In this document: positions 26,164 to 36,053 of the stretch, piece after piece | Layout of the letters: each line of letters opens with the position of its first letter | How positions within the stretch are numbered: the stretch's first letter is position 1 | NCBI GenBank assembly: GCA_964650845.1 | Contig: CAZYXR010000008.1 | Location: 1-64,000, forward strand | Length of the DNA: 64,000 nucleotides | Direction of reading: 5' to 3' | DNA from: UBA7692 sp964650845 | GTDB taxonomy: Bacteria; Bacteroidota; Bacteroidia; Chitinophagales; LD1 | Made by a program: the position numbers and the translations under genes | The notes under the pieces: generated by a model | Told to the model about the DNA's origin: nothing | Database searches by the model: none | Seen by the model: the letters and a program-made list of their open reading frames with translations, nothing else

Positions 26164-28498
26164 CTGTTTTCTTCTCTTTTTTTATTGCAGTAAACTTGAA
26201 GTTGTAGGTGATGGATGGTACAATGCGGAATAAGTATGTTTTTTCGGTAAACAAAAAACCTTGGTCGTTTACTCTTACATCAATTGTGTAAGCATTCTTT
26301 TTTGCGTAGGTGTTGTAAATGCTTACGTTCAGGTCATGTTCCCAGTTTTTGCGTTTTTTAAGCACAAAGGTTGCGCCAATATCCAAGCGATGATAAGCCG
26401 GAAATCTATCTTGATTTCGATTGCCGTATAACGGCACAAGCTGCCCATCCAATATGTATTTTCCGGTTGGGTAGGTAACAGCCATACCTGTGTAGTAAAT
26501 CCATGTGGCAGAAACATTAATGCGCGGAGTGATATCATACATCAGCACTACCGACACATCGTGCGTTCTATCAACCCTTGCCGGAAACCAATTGTTGTTG
26601 TTGATTTCGGTGAATTTTCTTTCGCTGCGCGAAAGTGTGTAGCTTACCCAGCCGGTGAATTTTCCTGTGCGTTTTTTAAAAAAGAATTCTGCTCCGTATG
26701 CTCTGCCAATACCGTACAACAGTTGGTTTTCAACTGTTTCGTTGGCGCGTAGTATGGCTCCGTTTTTGTAATCAATTTGGTTGTACAACCACTTGTAGTA
26801 TCCTTCTACCGATAGTTCAAACATGTCTTTGTAAAAGTTTACAAAGTATCCTCCGCTTATTTGGTCGGCAATTTCAGGCTTTACATTGTTGGAAGTAATT
26901 GTCCATCTATCGGTAGGCAGCGAAGTGGTGGAGTTGGAGAGCAAATGGATGTTCTGAACGTTTCTTGAGTATGCTGCTTTAAAGCTCATGCGCGGATAAA
27001 AATTGTAGCTCAATGAAACGCGAGGCTCTGGGTTTACATAGGTTTTGCCAAACTGCCCCAGCTTCAATTTAAAAGTATCTACTTGCTCTTCGTTTGGAAA
27101 TTTATAGTAGTTGGAGGGGCCGGTTTGCGAAAAAATAGAAAGTCGCACGCCATAATTTATATTCAGTTTTTGCCACAAGGTTACTTCGTGCTGAGCATAA
27201 AGTGCATTTTCCCAGCCGTAGCTTTTTGTCAAAAAAATACTATTCAATTGCGCAGTGTCTTTTGATGTTGTTTGCCCGGGCACAATAGTGTGAAATGTAG
27301 ATTGGAAGCCGAATTTCAACTTGTTGTTGTTGTTTAAAAAATAGTCGAGGTCTTCTTTTAAGCTAAAGTCGCGCACTACAGATTTTATATCAATGTTTGC
27401 TATTTGCACGCCTACTGTATAGTTGAAATCGTTGTAGATAAACGAGGTGTTGGAGAAAAGTTTATCACTAAAAATGTGATTCCATCTAAAGGTTGCGGTT
27501 GCGTTTCCATAGTTTATACTGAATCTATCGCGAAAGCCAAAATTATCTTGCCCAAAATATCCTGAAATGAAAATTCTGTCGCGTTTACCAATTTTGTAAT
27601 TGGCTTTTGCATTCAAATCGTAGAAATACAAAATGCTTTTTCGTAACTCTTTGTTGTTCGAAAGTTTTAAAAATAAATCGGCATAGGTGCGCCTGCCAGT
27701 TACCATAAAAGAGCCTTTATCTTTAACTATCGGTCCTTCTATATTTAAGCGCGAAGCTATTAAGCCAATACCACCGCTGATAACGTAGTTTTGATTGTTG
27801 CCTTCTTTCATTTTTACATCCAATACACTCGAAAGTCTGCCGCCATATTCGGCCGGCATATTACCCTTGTAAAGTGTTGCATCTTTTATGGCATCGTTAT
27901 TGAAAGTAGAGAAAAAGCCCAACAGATGCGAAGCGTTGTAAACAGTTGCCTCATCCAGCAAAATCAGGTTTTGGTCGTTGCTGCCACCCCGAACATAAAA
28001 GCCGCTGTTGCCTTCTGCTGCGGGCTGCACACCGGGCAAAAGTTGTATTGTTTTCAGTAGGTCTTTTTCGCCAAAAAGCACCGGAATTTTTTCTAATTGT
28101 TTGATGTCTAACTTTACGGCACTTACTTCTGAGTTGCGAATATTATCATCGCTTTTTCGCGCTTTTATTTCTACTTCTTGCAATTCGCGCGAGGCAGGCT
28201 GCAACGAAAAATTTATGGTTTGATTAACAGGGCTGCTAATCTCTGTTTCATACTCGTTGTAGCCTATGTATGCTGCACTCAGTTTTTTCTTCCCTGCCGG
28301 TATCGTAAGCGAAAAAAAACCGTAAGCATTGGTCATTGTGCCAATTGCCAATGAATCTTTTAGGCGCACAGTTGCGCCAATTAATTCTTCGCCCGTTTTG
28401 GCATCTTTTACCGTGCCACTGATGGTATATTTAGTTTGTGCAGAACAATAAAGTGAAATGAAAATAATGGCAGTGGTAGCAACAAGTTTTAAAGGCAT
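26147..28498 (-). CDS. TonB-dependent outer-membrane receptor with carboxypeptidase-like regulatory domain
   Basis: A 783-residue receptor. After the signal peptide come a CarboxypepD_reg-like domain (TISGTVKDAKTGEELIGATV to about residue 105), a plug domain (KLDIKQLEKIPVLFGEKDLL, YVRGGSNDQNLILLDEATVY) and a beta-barrel to the C-terminus. It should import or sense a ligand across the outer membrane with TonB energy. The gene pair with DUF4249 downstream supports a joint role. No adjacent sigma/anti-sigma pair is seen, so induction is not evident. Confidence 0.93.
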   Translation of the reverse strand: MPLKLVATTAIIFISLYCSAQTKYTISGTVKDAKTGEELIGATVRLKDSLAIGTMTNAYGFFSLTIPAGKKKLSAAYIGYNEYETEISSPVNQTINFSLQPASRELQEVEIKARKSDDNIRNSEVSAVKLDIKQLEKIPVLFGEKDLLKTIQLLPGVQPAAEGNSGFYVRGGSNDQNLILLDEATVYNASHLLGFFSTFNNDAIKDATLYKGNMPAEYGGRLSSVLDVKMKEGNNQNYVISGGIGLIASRLNIEGPIVKDKGSFMVTGRRTYADLFLKLSNNKELRKSILYFYDLNAKANYKIGKRDRIFISGYFGQDNFGFRDRFSINYGNATATFRWNHIFSDKLFSNTSFIYNDFNYTVGVQIANIDIKSVVRDFSLKEDLDYFLNNNNKLKFGFQSTFHTIVPGQTTSKDTAQLNSIFLTKSYGWENALYAQHEVTLWQKLNINYGVRLSIFSQTGPSNYYKFPNEEQVDTFKLKLGQFGKTYVNPEPRVSLSYNFYPRMSFKAAYSRNVQNIHLLSNSTTSLPTDRWTITSNNVKPEIADQISGGYFVNFYKDMFELSVEGYYKWLYNQIDYKNGAILRANETVENQLLYGIGRAYGAEFFFKKRTGKFTGWVSYTLSRSERKFTEINNNNWFPARVDRTHDVSVVLMYDITPRINVSATWIYYTGMAVTYPTGKYILDGQLVPLYGNRNQDRFPAYHRLDIGATFVLKKRKNWEHDLNVSIYNTYAKKNAYTIDVRVNDQGFLFTEKTYLFRIVPSITYNFKFTAIKKEKKTDVPLK

Positions 28499-28561
28499 TT
28501 AGAAAAATTGTGCCGCTAAGAAATTCAAATATCACATTATAGGAAAAAATATAATGTTAAT

Positions 28562-31500
28562 CTATCGCACCAAAGTAATACTTCCTTTTCCATCATCATC
28601 GGGTTTAAATCCATCAAGGAAAATTACTTTCATGAAGTACACAAACACCCCCGGGTCTTGCGGCACACCTTTGTAGGTGCCATCCCACTGGAAGTGCGGG
28701 TCGGAAGATTGATAGATTTTTTCGCCCCAGCGATTGAAAATTTTGATATCGTATTCTTTCAAAGCATCGTGGTTTCCGTAAATTTCAAAAACATCATTTA
28801 CACCATCGCCATTTGGAGAAAACATGTTTGGAGTAAATATGGTGTGATCAACAATTACCGAAATAGTAACTGTGTCAATAGCTTCACACCCTTTTGTGTC
28901 AATAGCTCTCACCAAGTATGACGTTGTTTTTTTAGGTTGTGCATTTGGGCTTTGGCAGTTGCTGCAATCTAAGCCTGCATCAAAATTTGCTGGTGTCCAC
29001 ATCCAACTGCGTATGTCGCTTGATGTGGTGTTGGTAGATAACTCAACTATTTCGCCAAGTTTGATGGTTTGTGCCGGGATGGTATTTATTGAAAAACCAG
29101 AGTCGGCAACTACCGCATAATTTTCGGTAATGGTACATCCGTTTCGGTCGGTAACTGTTATGCTAAAGTTGCCTGCTGTACTTGCTACAATTGAACTGGT
29201 TTTTTGACCATTGCTCCACAAGTACTGATATGGAGCAACGCCATTTTCAATGGTTACAGAAATGCTGCCAATATCATTCTTTTTACAAGAAATGTTTCGG
29301 ATTATAGCATCAATATCCATTGCAGGAATTTCACGAATGGTATCAATTTTGTTTATCACGCATCCATTGGCATCTTTTACATCAACACTTACAACTGTGT
29401 GTGCCGGTAGATTTGTAATTGCACTACTGTTGTTGCCATTCATCCAAATATATTGGTATGGTGCAGTGCCACCATTGGCTACAACTGTTGCGCTACCGCT
29501 GTTCTGGCTGGTGCAGCTTACTCCTTTTGTTGCAATTGTTGCCATCAATTCGCTGGGTTGATTCACTGTTGCTGTTGCATGAGCTTTACAGCCTTTTAAA
29601 TCTTTAATATCTAAGTCATAGTCGCCCGATATAACTGTTTTTATGGATGGCATATTTCCACCATTACTCCATTTGTAATTGTAAGGCAGGTTGCCTCCGG
29701 TAACAATTGCTTGTACTTCGCCTTCGTTGCCACCAAAACATTTGTTGTGTTGTACAGCAAACTGAATTTGTATTGGTTGCGGCTGAGCAATAGTTGCTTG
29801 GGCAATTCTTGTGCAACCATTGTTGTCGGTTACGGTAAGTTTGTACAAGCCTGCTGCAATCTGTTGCAAATCTTTTTGTGTGCTTCCGGTGTTCCAAACA
29901 AAATTGTATGGCGATACACCTCCGCTGGAATTTGTAAAAATATTTCCACTCGCTTCGCCAAAGCAATTTGCGTCAGTAACGATTGCTGCAACAGTAATTG
30001 GCGATGGTTCTGCAATATTTGTTGAGTCGGATTTGCTGCATTGGTTGGCATCTTTTACGGTTACTGCATAATTGCCCACCGCAAGATTAGAAATTGTTGT
30101 AGTGGTTTCATTGTTGGTCCACATGTATGTGTAGGGCGGAATTCCACCGTTTACATTCAAGTTGATAACGCCATTGTTTTGATTGTTACAAGTAATATCA
30201 TTTTTGTTTAATGCCAGTTGTATTGGGTCGGGTTGTTTTACAGCATAACTTCCAGCAGTGCTACACCCATTTGCATCAGAAACAATGGCGGAATAAATTC
30301 CAATAGGTAGATTGTTGATGTTTGCATTGTTTGTTCCATTGCTCCATTGATATTGATATGGGCTGGTTCCTCCTTGTACCGATAATGTAATTGCGCCATC
30401 TGTTTTGCCGCTGCAACTAATAGCTTTAATACTTGCTGTTGCGTTCAACGAATCGGGCGATAAAATCATTGCTTGCGATTGCACAATACATGAATTTGCA
30501 TCTGTTACTGTTAAGGTGTAATTGCCTTTGGTAATGTTGCCTATTGTGCGACCGTTACCGCCATTGCTCCACAGATATGTGTATGGCGGTGTGCCTCCGC
30601 TAACACTTGCATGAGCATTGCCGTCAATTGATTTAAAACATGTTTCATCGGTCTTAAACATATTCACTATGATATTGGTAGGCTCTGTAATTGCCTGATT
30701 GATTACTAATGAACATTGTGCGGCATCTGTAATTGTTACGCTGTAATTTGCTGCGCTCAAGTTGTTTATGTGTGCGGTTGTTTGTCCGTTATTCCAAGCA
30801 AAACTGTAAGGGGCAGTTCCTCCTTGAATTTGTAAACCTATGCTGCCGGTAGTTGCATTAAAGCAACCAACATTTGTTACTGCCGGAGTGCCCGCAATAG
30901 CTAATTGTTGCGGTTGGGTTATCGAGTAACTGCCTGTTGCGTAGCAACCTCTGCTATCGGCAACTTGCACATTGTAACTACCTGGTGCAAGTTGTTGAAT
31001 ATCTTGCGATACTTTACCATTGCTCCAATTGTAAATGTATGGTGCGGTGCCACCTATTGGTTGTAAATCAATGCTGCCCGAGTTTGCGCCTGCACAATTT
31101 ACATGGTTGATTTGCGCCTGAAGTTTTAGAGAATCGGGTTGTGTAACTGTAGAGTTGCTTGTTGTCAAACATCCGTTTGCATCGGTAACTGTTGCTTGGT
31201 ATGAGCCTGCCGAAAGCTGTTGAATGCTATTTGTAGTTGCTCCTGTATTCCACGAGTAGTAGTATGGAGTAGTTCCGCCATTTACGGTTAGTTGAATGCT
31301 TCCATCGTTTACATTATTGCAAGTTGTATTTACAACATTTGCTGTTGCTGCAAGTGCAGCACTTGGTTGAGTAATGTTGTATGTTTTGATAGTTGTGCAA
31401 TTGCTGTCGTCAGAAATGGTTACAGTATAATTTCCGGCAGTTAAATTTTGAGTTTGTGCAGTATTTGCTTGATTGCTCCACTCGTAGAAATATGGTGGAT

Positions 31501-34500
31501 TAGATCCGCTTACTGTCAATTGTATTCTTCCGTTTGCTTCGCTGAAGCAGCGTACATTTGAAATTGCTGTTTGTACAGCAAATGAATCTGGTTGTGCCAC
31601 CACAAAACTTTGCACCACAGAACAATTATTAGCATCGCGCACGGTAACAGTGTAGTTTCCTGCTGCNNNNNNNNNNNNNNNNNNNNNNNNNNNNNNNNNN
31701 NNNNNNNNNNNNNNNNNNNNNNNNNNNNNNNNNNNNNNNNNNNNNNNNNNNNNNNNNNNNNNNNNNACTTTAGCATTTCCGGTAGCACCAAAACAAGCAG
31801 CATCTACTTTGTTGATAGCGGCAGTAAGTAACTGAGGTTGTGCCACCACAAAACTTCGCACCACAGAACAATTATTAGCATCGCGCACGGTAACAGTGTA
31901 GTTTCCTGCTGCAATGTTGTTAAGGCTTTGGGTAGTAGCTGCATTGCTCCAGATGTAAGCATAAGGAGCAGTTCCTCCTGTGGCAGATAAATCAATGCTG
32001 CCATTATTTTGATTGAAGCAAGAAAGATTCGCAACAACACCGCTAACATTCAAAGCAGCATTAGGTTGCGTAATCACAAAACTTCTTGAAGCAGTACAAG
32101 CTCTTGCATCCGACACGGTAACCGAGAAAGTACCGGCAGCAATCGCAGATATATTTTGCGAAGCAGCACCATTGCTCCAAGCAAAAGCGTAAGGCGCAGT
32201 ACCGCCCGCCACGCTTGCAATAGAGATACTTGCAGAGTTATTTCCAAAGCACAACACGTTAGTAGTAGCAATACCGCTTAGCGATACACTATCGGGTTGT
32301 AGAATAGTAGTATTTGCAATAACAGAGCAACCATTCAGGTCGGTAACGGTAACAGCAAAACTACCTGCACTAACATTAGCAATAGAATCGGCAGCAGCAC
32401 CATTGCTCCAAGCGAAAGCGAAAGGCGCAGTTCCCCCTGCAACAGTAACTTTAGCATTTCCGGTAGCACCAAAACAAGCAGCATCTACTTTGTTGATAGC
32501 GGTATTTAATTGTGCAACTGTTGCAATTGTAGCAGTAACAGTTTTGGTACAGCCTGTTGCATCGCTGATGGTAACTGTGTAATTTCCGGAAGTAAGATTT
32601 TGTATTGATTGTGTGGTGCTGTCATTGCTCCATAAATATTGATATGGCGCGGTACCTCCACTTACAGTAAGTGTTGCCGATCCGGTGCTTGCGCCAAAGC
32701 AGCTCACCGATGTTGTAGCAATAGTTGTAACAATCGAATCCGATTGGTTTACCACAAAATTTCTAATCAATGAACAAGAATTTTGATCGCTTATTGTTAC
32801 CGCGTAATTGCCACCATTGATGCCTGAAATAGATGAAGTAGTTGCGCTATTGTTCCATGCGAATGAATATGGACTTGCTCCGCCCGAAACATTCAGTTGA
32901 ATAGCTCCGGTATTGTCAATTGAACATGCTACATGATTTATTGTTGAAGAAACACTAAGCGCAGGTGGTTGTGTAATAGTTGTGGTATCAGCCACAGTGC
33001 AACCAAACCTATCAGTAATAGTTACGCGATAATTTCCGGCTGCAAGATTGTTGCGTGGGTTCGATGTGTTGCCGTTGTTCCAAAGGTAAGTATATGGAGC
33101 AGCAAAGTTATTCAGCACATAGCGTATTCTGCCGTTGTTTACTCCGTTGCAAGTAACATTGGTAGTGTTTTTGGTATAGTTTAAAATTGGAGCAGGCTCA
33201 AAATGAATAGTATCTGAAGCTCGGCAACCAGCCGTGTCTGAAACATTAAGAATAATATCGGTAGGTTGATTTACCGGAAACTGATAAGTGGTTGTGCTGG
33301 CAGAGTCGTTGGTTTGTACATTTTTCCATTGCAAGTAAAATGGTGCAGTGCCACCGGCAATTTTTGGCGAGACAACGGCTTCGGTGCCCGGGCAAATCGT
33401 ATCGAACATTGTAGCTTCAATAACTGGTGCTGTGCCTACTCTTATGGTGGTGATGCCGCCATAAATAATACAGTTGGGGTTTGCCTCGGCAAGCGAATTA
33501 GAATCGAGCGAAACCATCAAACGATATTTTGAATTATCTAATGCAGGCGTAGCTGTAAAAGGACTGAGAATAGCCGGGTAAAATGCGTTGTTGCCCGATG
33601 ATTCAATGTTTGAAACATTGCTCCATGAAAGTCCTCCATCTAAACTTCTTTGCCAGCGATACCAAGAATAAAGCTGCCCGTTGGTGCAAGCAACCGAGTC
33701 GCGAATAGTTACCTCATCGCCTTCGCAATACAACGTGCGCGATGTTTGCGACACAATTACCGGGCCGCAAATTTTAAAGTGAATGTCATCTAATGCTAAA
33801 TCGTTTCCGCTGGCTACAAAGGTGTAGTTGTCAATACGAATGTTTGCATAAGGCTCGTTTGCGCTGTTCCATGTGCCGCCCGATTTTTGCCAGTTGTTGA
33901 ACCACTGCCCGTTGGTGGGTCCCACAGGGCCGCTCACAGCCACAATTACATTATTGATAAAGAATGCAATGTTTGGAAAAGATCCTGCCGGATGCGACTG
34001 CATTCCTGTTTTTAAATTTGCAAGCCAAGCGCTGAATTCATAATCGGTGTTTGGGCAAACAGGTATGGAATCAAGTTTGAAGAATGTGCCACCAAACATA
34101 GTTTGGTTTGGCGAACCATTTATTGCCATAAAGTAACCGCCATCGCCTGTTCTGTCGGCTCCTCTAAAATCATTGTGCAAGCAGTTTGCTGTTGCTCCAT
34201 CGCCCAAAGCTTTTACGAATGTATATCTGCCTTCGGGTCCCAATCCACCACTTGTTTGCGAATACACATAAGTAGTCTGGTTAGGTTTGGGATTGCCGAT
34301 ATTATCGAATGGAGCGGCCGAAGTACCATTGCGGATACAAGCGGCAGATGTGCTGTTGTTGGGTGTAATGTATGGATTGCTGAATGTACCCATTGAACCA
34401 AGCAAGTTTGGCCCTGTTGCGCCATTACATACCACATTGCATGTGCCCACTGTTATTACCATGGTATCGCGAGCTATACAACCGTTTGCATCTGTAACCC

Positions 34501-34816
34501 TAATAATGTAAGTGCTTTTGCGGTATGGGCTTGCCAATGGGTTGGCAAAAACCGTAGAAGAAAGTGTATCATTTATTGCCGTCCATTGGTAAGAGTAAGG
34601 CGCGAGACCACCAACAGCCGTGGGTGCAGCACCTACTATAAAATTCGTTCCTGCGCAAATGGAAGTATCTCTCCCAGCATTTGCTTTTAGCGAACTGCAC
34701 ACACCTTGCGAAAAAGATGCTGATGAAAAAGATACAACAGAGAGGAGGAGCAAAGTCAATTTCCACAACGGAAGCAACTTTCTTTTTAATAGGTAAAACA
34801 AAACTCTCGGCTTCAT
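28562..34816 (-). CDS. Giant SprB-repeat surface protein with T9SS type B sorting (gliding-motility C-terminal) domain
   Basis: The 2084-residue protein (as assembled) starts with a hydrophobic signal region at about residues 10-37 and an N-terminal module with ANAGRDTSICAG, then a MAM-like/concanavalin-type segment near 130-350. About seventeen SprB-type repeats of roughly 75 residues follow, each with 'V.C.g...G.I.l.v.GGt.PY.Y.WSNG' and 'L.aG.Y.VTv.D.ngC'. The end carries FTPNMFSPNGDGVNDVFEIY and IKIFNRWGEKIYQS, the type B sorting domain. Such proteins are T9SS-secreted adhesins, some involved in gliding. The real length is unknown because 100 N interrupt the repeats at 31667-31766. Confidence 0.9.
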   Translation of the reverse strand: MKPRVLFYLLKRKLLPLWKLTLLLLSVVSFSSASFSQGVCSSLKANAGRDTSICAGTNFIVGAAPTAVGGLAPYSYQWTAINDTLSSTVFANPLASPYRKSTYIIRVTDANGCIARDTMVITVGTCNVVCNGATGPNLLGSMGTFSNPYITPNNSTSAACIRNGTSAAPFDNIGNPKPNQTTYVYSQTSGGLGPEGRYTFVKALGDGATANCLHNDFRGADRTGDGGYFMAINGSPNQTMFGGTFFKLDSIPVCPNTDYEFSAWLANLKTGMQSHPAGSFPNIAFFINNVIVAVSGPVGPTNGQWFNNWQKSGGTWNSANEPYANIRIDNYTFVASGNDLALDDIHFKICGPVIVSQTSRTLYCEGDEVTIRDSVACTNGQLYSWYRWQRSLDGGLSWSNVSNIESSGNNAFYPAILSPFTATPALDNSKYRLMVSLDSNSLAEANPNCIIYGGITTIRVGTAPVIEATMFDTICPGTEAVVSPKIAGGTAPFYLQWKNVQTNDSASTTTYQFPVNQPTDIILNVSDTAGCRASDTIHFEPAPILNYTKNTTNVTCNGVNNGRIRYVLNNFAAPYTYLWNNGNTSNPRNNLAAGNYRVTITDRFGCTVADTTTITQPPALSVSSTINHVACSIDNTGAIQLNVSGGASPYSFAWNNSATTSSISGINGGNYAVTISDQNSCSLIRNFVVNQSDSIVTTIATTSVSCFGASTGSATLTVSGGTAPYQYLWSNDSTTQSIQNLTSGNYTVTISDATGCTKTVTATIATVAQLNTAINKVDAACFGATGNAKVTVAGGTAPFAFAWSNGAAADSIANVSAGSFAVTVTDLNGCSVIANTTILQPDSVSLSGIATTNVLCFGNNSASISIASVAGGTAPYAFAWSNGAASQNISAIAAGTFSVTVSDARACTASRSFVITQPNAALNVSGVVANLSCFNQNNGSIDLSATGGTAPYAYIWSNAATTQSLNNIAAGNYTVTVRDANNCSVVRSFVVAQPQLLTAAINKVDAACFGATGNAKXXXXXXXXXXXXXXXXXXXXXXXXXXXXXXXXXXAAGNYTVTVRDANNCSVVQSFVVAQPDSFAVQTAISNVRCFSEANGRIQLTVSGSNPPYFYEWSNQANTAQTQNLTAGNYTVTISDDSNCTTIKTYNITQPSAALAATANVVNTTCNNVNDGSIQLTVNGGTTPYYYSWNTGATTNSIQQLSAGSYQATVTDANGCLTTSNSTVTQPDSLKLQAQINHVNCAGANSGSIDLQPIGGTAPYIYNWSNGKVSQDIQQLAPGSYNVQVADSRGCYATGSYSITQPQQLAIAGTPAVTNVGCFNATTGSIGLQIQGGTAPYSFAWNNGQTTAHINNLSAANYSVTITDAAQCSLVINQAITEPTNIIVNMFKTDETCFKSIDGNAHASVSGGTPPYTYLWSNGGNGRTIGNITKGNYTLTVTDANSCIVQSQAMILSPDSLNATASIKAISCSGKTDGAITLSVQGGTSPYQYQWSNGTNNANINNLPIGIYSAIVSDANGCSTAGSYAVKQPDPIQLALNKNDITCNNQNNGVINLNVNGGIPPYTYMWTNNETTTTISNLAVGNYAVTVKDANQCSKSDSTNIAEPSPITVAAIVTDANCFGEASGNIFTNSSGGVSPYNFVWNTGSTQKDLQQIAAGLYKLTVTDNNGCTRIAQATIAQPQPIQIQFAVQHNKCFGGNEGEVQAIVTGGNLPYNYKWSNGGNMPSIKTVISGDYDLDIKDLKGCKAHATATVNQPSELMATIATKGVSCTSQNSGSATVVANGGTAPYQYIWMNGNNSSAITNLPAHTVVSVDVKDANGCVINKIDTIREIPAMDIDAIIRNISCKKNDIGSISVTIENGVAPYQYLWSNGQKTSSIVASTAGNFSITVTDRNGCTITENYAVVADSGFSINTIPAQTIKLGEIVELSTNTTSSDIRSWMWTPANFDAGLDCSNCQSPNAQPKKTTSYLVRAIDTKGCEAIDTVTISVIVDHTIFTPNMFSPNGDGVNDVFEIYGNHDALKEYDIKIFNRWGEKIYQSSDPHFQWDGTYKGVPQDPGVFVYFMKVIFLDGFKPDDDGKGSITLVR
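31591..31912. repeat. Near-identical repeat copies flanking a gap in the SprB array
   Basis: Bases 31591-31666 and 31837-31912 match at 75 of 76 positions, and 31767-31821 is identical to 32448-32502. They bracket the 100 N gap, so the gap is probably an unresolved or collapsed stretch of the repeat array. Confidence 0.85.
31667..31766. other. Assembly gap (100 N)
   Basis: Exactly one hundred N, a standard placeholder length, within the SprB repeat region. The number of missing repeats is unknown. Confidence 0.95.
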
Positions 34817-35048
34817 GGTTCTTCACTTCGGTTAGTGTTGTTTTACTGATAAAAGCTGCGCTTTGTTACGTTGGGTTTTCAACAATACTGTTAATGTTTT
34901 TTTTGTACGGAGATTATTACATTACTAAGCATTGAAAGTGCTGTGTTGCGCACTAACTCGCATCTTTTGTTTCATTACTTTTTTTTGGATGTTTGATCTT
35001 CGTATTTTGCTTGTTGTATGCTGAAATTCTCTTTCTATTTTTAGTGAT

Positions 35049-36038
35049 ATGAAACTGTTGAAATTACTTGTTGTTGTTTTTTTATTGCAGCAGTCGTTGC
35101 CGGCTTATTGTTGGGGCTTTTGGGCGCACAAGCGCATCAATCGCATAGCTGTATTTTTGTTGCCGCCCGGCATGATTGATTTTTATAAAGCTAACATTGA
35201 ATACCTTACCGAACATGCCGTAGATCCCGATAAACGCAGGTATGCACTGGCAGAAGAAGCACCTCGGCATTACATTGATTTAGATCGCTTTTGTGTTTAT
35301 CCATGCGATAGTTTTCCGCGCAGTTGGAAAAAAGCTGTTGAGCAGTATAGCGAAGATACTTTGAAGGCTTATGGCATTGTGCCGTGGCATATTCAAACGG
35401 TGATGTACCGCCTTACAGATGCATTTAGAATGAAAGATAAGGCGCGTATATTGAAGTTGAGTTCCGATCTTGGTCATTACATTGGCGATGCTTCGGTGCC
35501 CTTGCACACAACCGAAAATTACAATGGCCAACTTACCGATCAAGTGGGTATTCATGGGTTTTGGGAAAGTCGCATTCCCGAACTTTTTGCCGAAGATTAC
35601 GATTACTTTATTGGCAAAGCAGATTTTGTGGAAAGACCATTGGACAATACATGGAAAACAATTTTGCAAAGCCACGCAGCTTTAGATACTGTACTTGGTT
35701 TTGAAAAAACATTGAGCAAAACTTTTCCCGAGGATCAAAAGTATGTTTTTGAAAGCCGGGGCAGAACAATGGTTCGTTTTTATTCCGAGGCTTATTCAAA
35801 AGCATATAGCAAAATGATGCAAGGAATGGTAGAAAGAAGAATGCGCGTGGCAATAAAAATGGTAGCAGATTTTTGGTACACTGCCTGGGTGAATGCCGGG
35901 CAGCCAAACTTAAACGAGGCGGTAATACTGCCACTTTCGGCCGAAGAACAAAGGCTGTTGGAAGAAGAAGACAACGCATGGAAAAGCAAGGCAAAACCTA
36001 TGCACGGGCACTATCACCCCGAAACCGGAACCGAGTAA
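35049..36038 (+). CDS. Zinc-dependent phospholipase C family protein
   Basis: The 329-residue protein has a signal peptide ending near residue 21 (SLPAYC), after which the mature N-terminus begins with tryptophan, as required in this family where the terminal Trp coordinates zinc (WGFWAHKRINRIAV). Further ligands are visible in APRHYIDLDRF and DLGHYIGDASVPLHTTENYNG. The fold is that of phospholipase C/S1-P1 nuclease. Bacteroidota homologues are uncharacterised; phospholipid or other phosphodiester cleavage is inferred. It stands alone between divergent and convergent genes. Confidence 0.9.
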   Translation: MKLLKLLVVVFLLQQSLPAYCWGFWAHKRINRIAVFLLPPGMIDFYKANIEYLTEHAVDPDKRRYALAEEAPRHYIDLDRFCVYPCDSFPRSWKKAVEQYSEDTLKAYGIVPWHIQTVMYRLTDAFRMKDKARILKLSSDLGHYIGDASVPLHTTENYNGQLTDQVGIHGFWESRIPELFAEDYDYFIGKADFVERPLDNTWKTILQSHAALDTVLGFEKTLSKTFPEDQKYVFESRGRTMVRFYSEAYSKAYSKMMQGMVERRMRVAIKMVADFWYTAWVNAGQPNLNEAVILPLSAEEQRLLEEEDNAWKSKAKPMHGHYHPETGTE

Positions 36039-36053
36039 TCTCTATAAAAACTT

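Noticed and set aside
31592..32502. Repeat spacing resembling a CRISPR array
   Set aside because: The repeats are in frame within the SprB protein and code for conserved motifs; spacing is about 225 bases, unlike CRISPR.
28658..34511. Many plus-strand open frames inside the giant SprB gene
   Set aside because: They are shadows of the coding strand, produced by repetitive composition, without family similarity.
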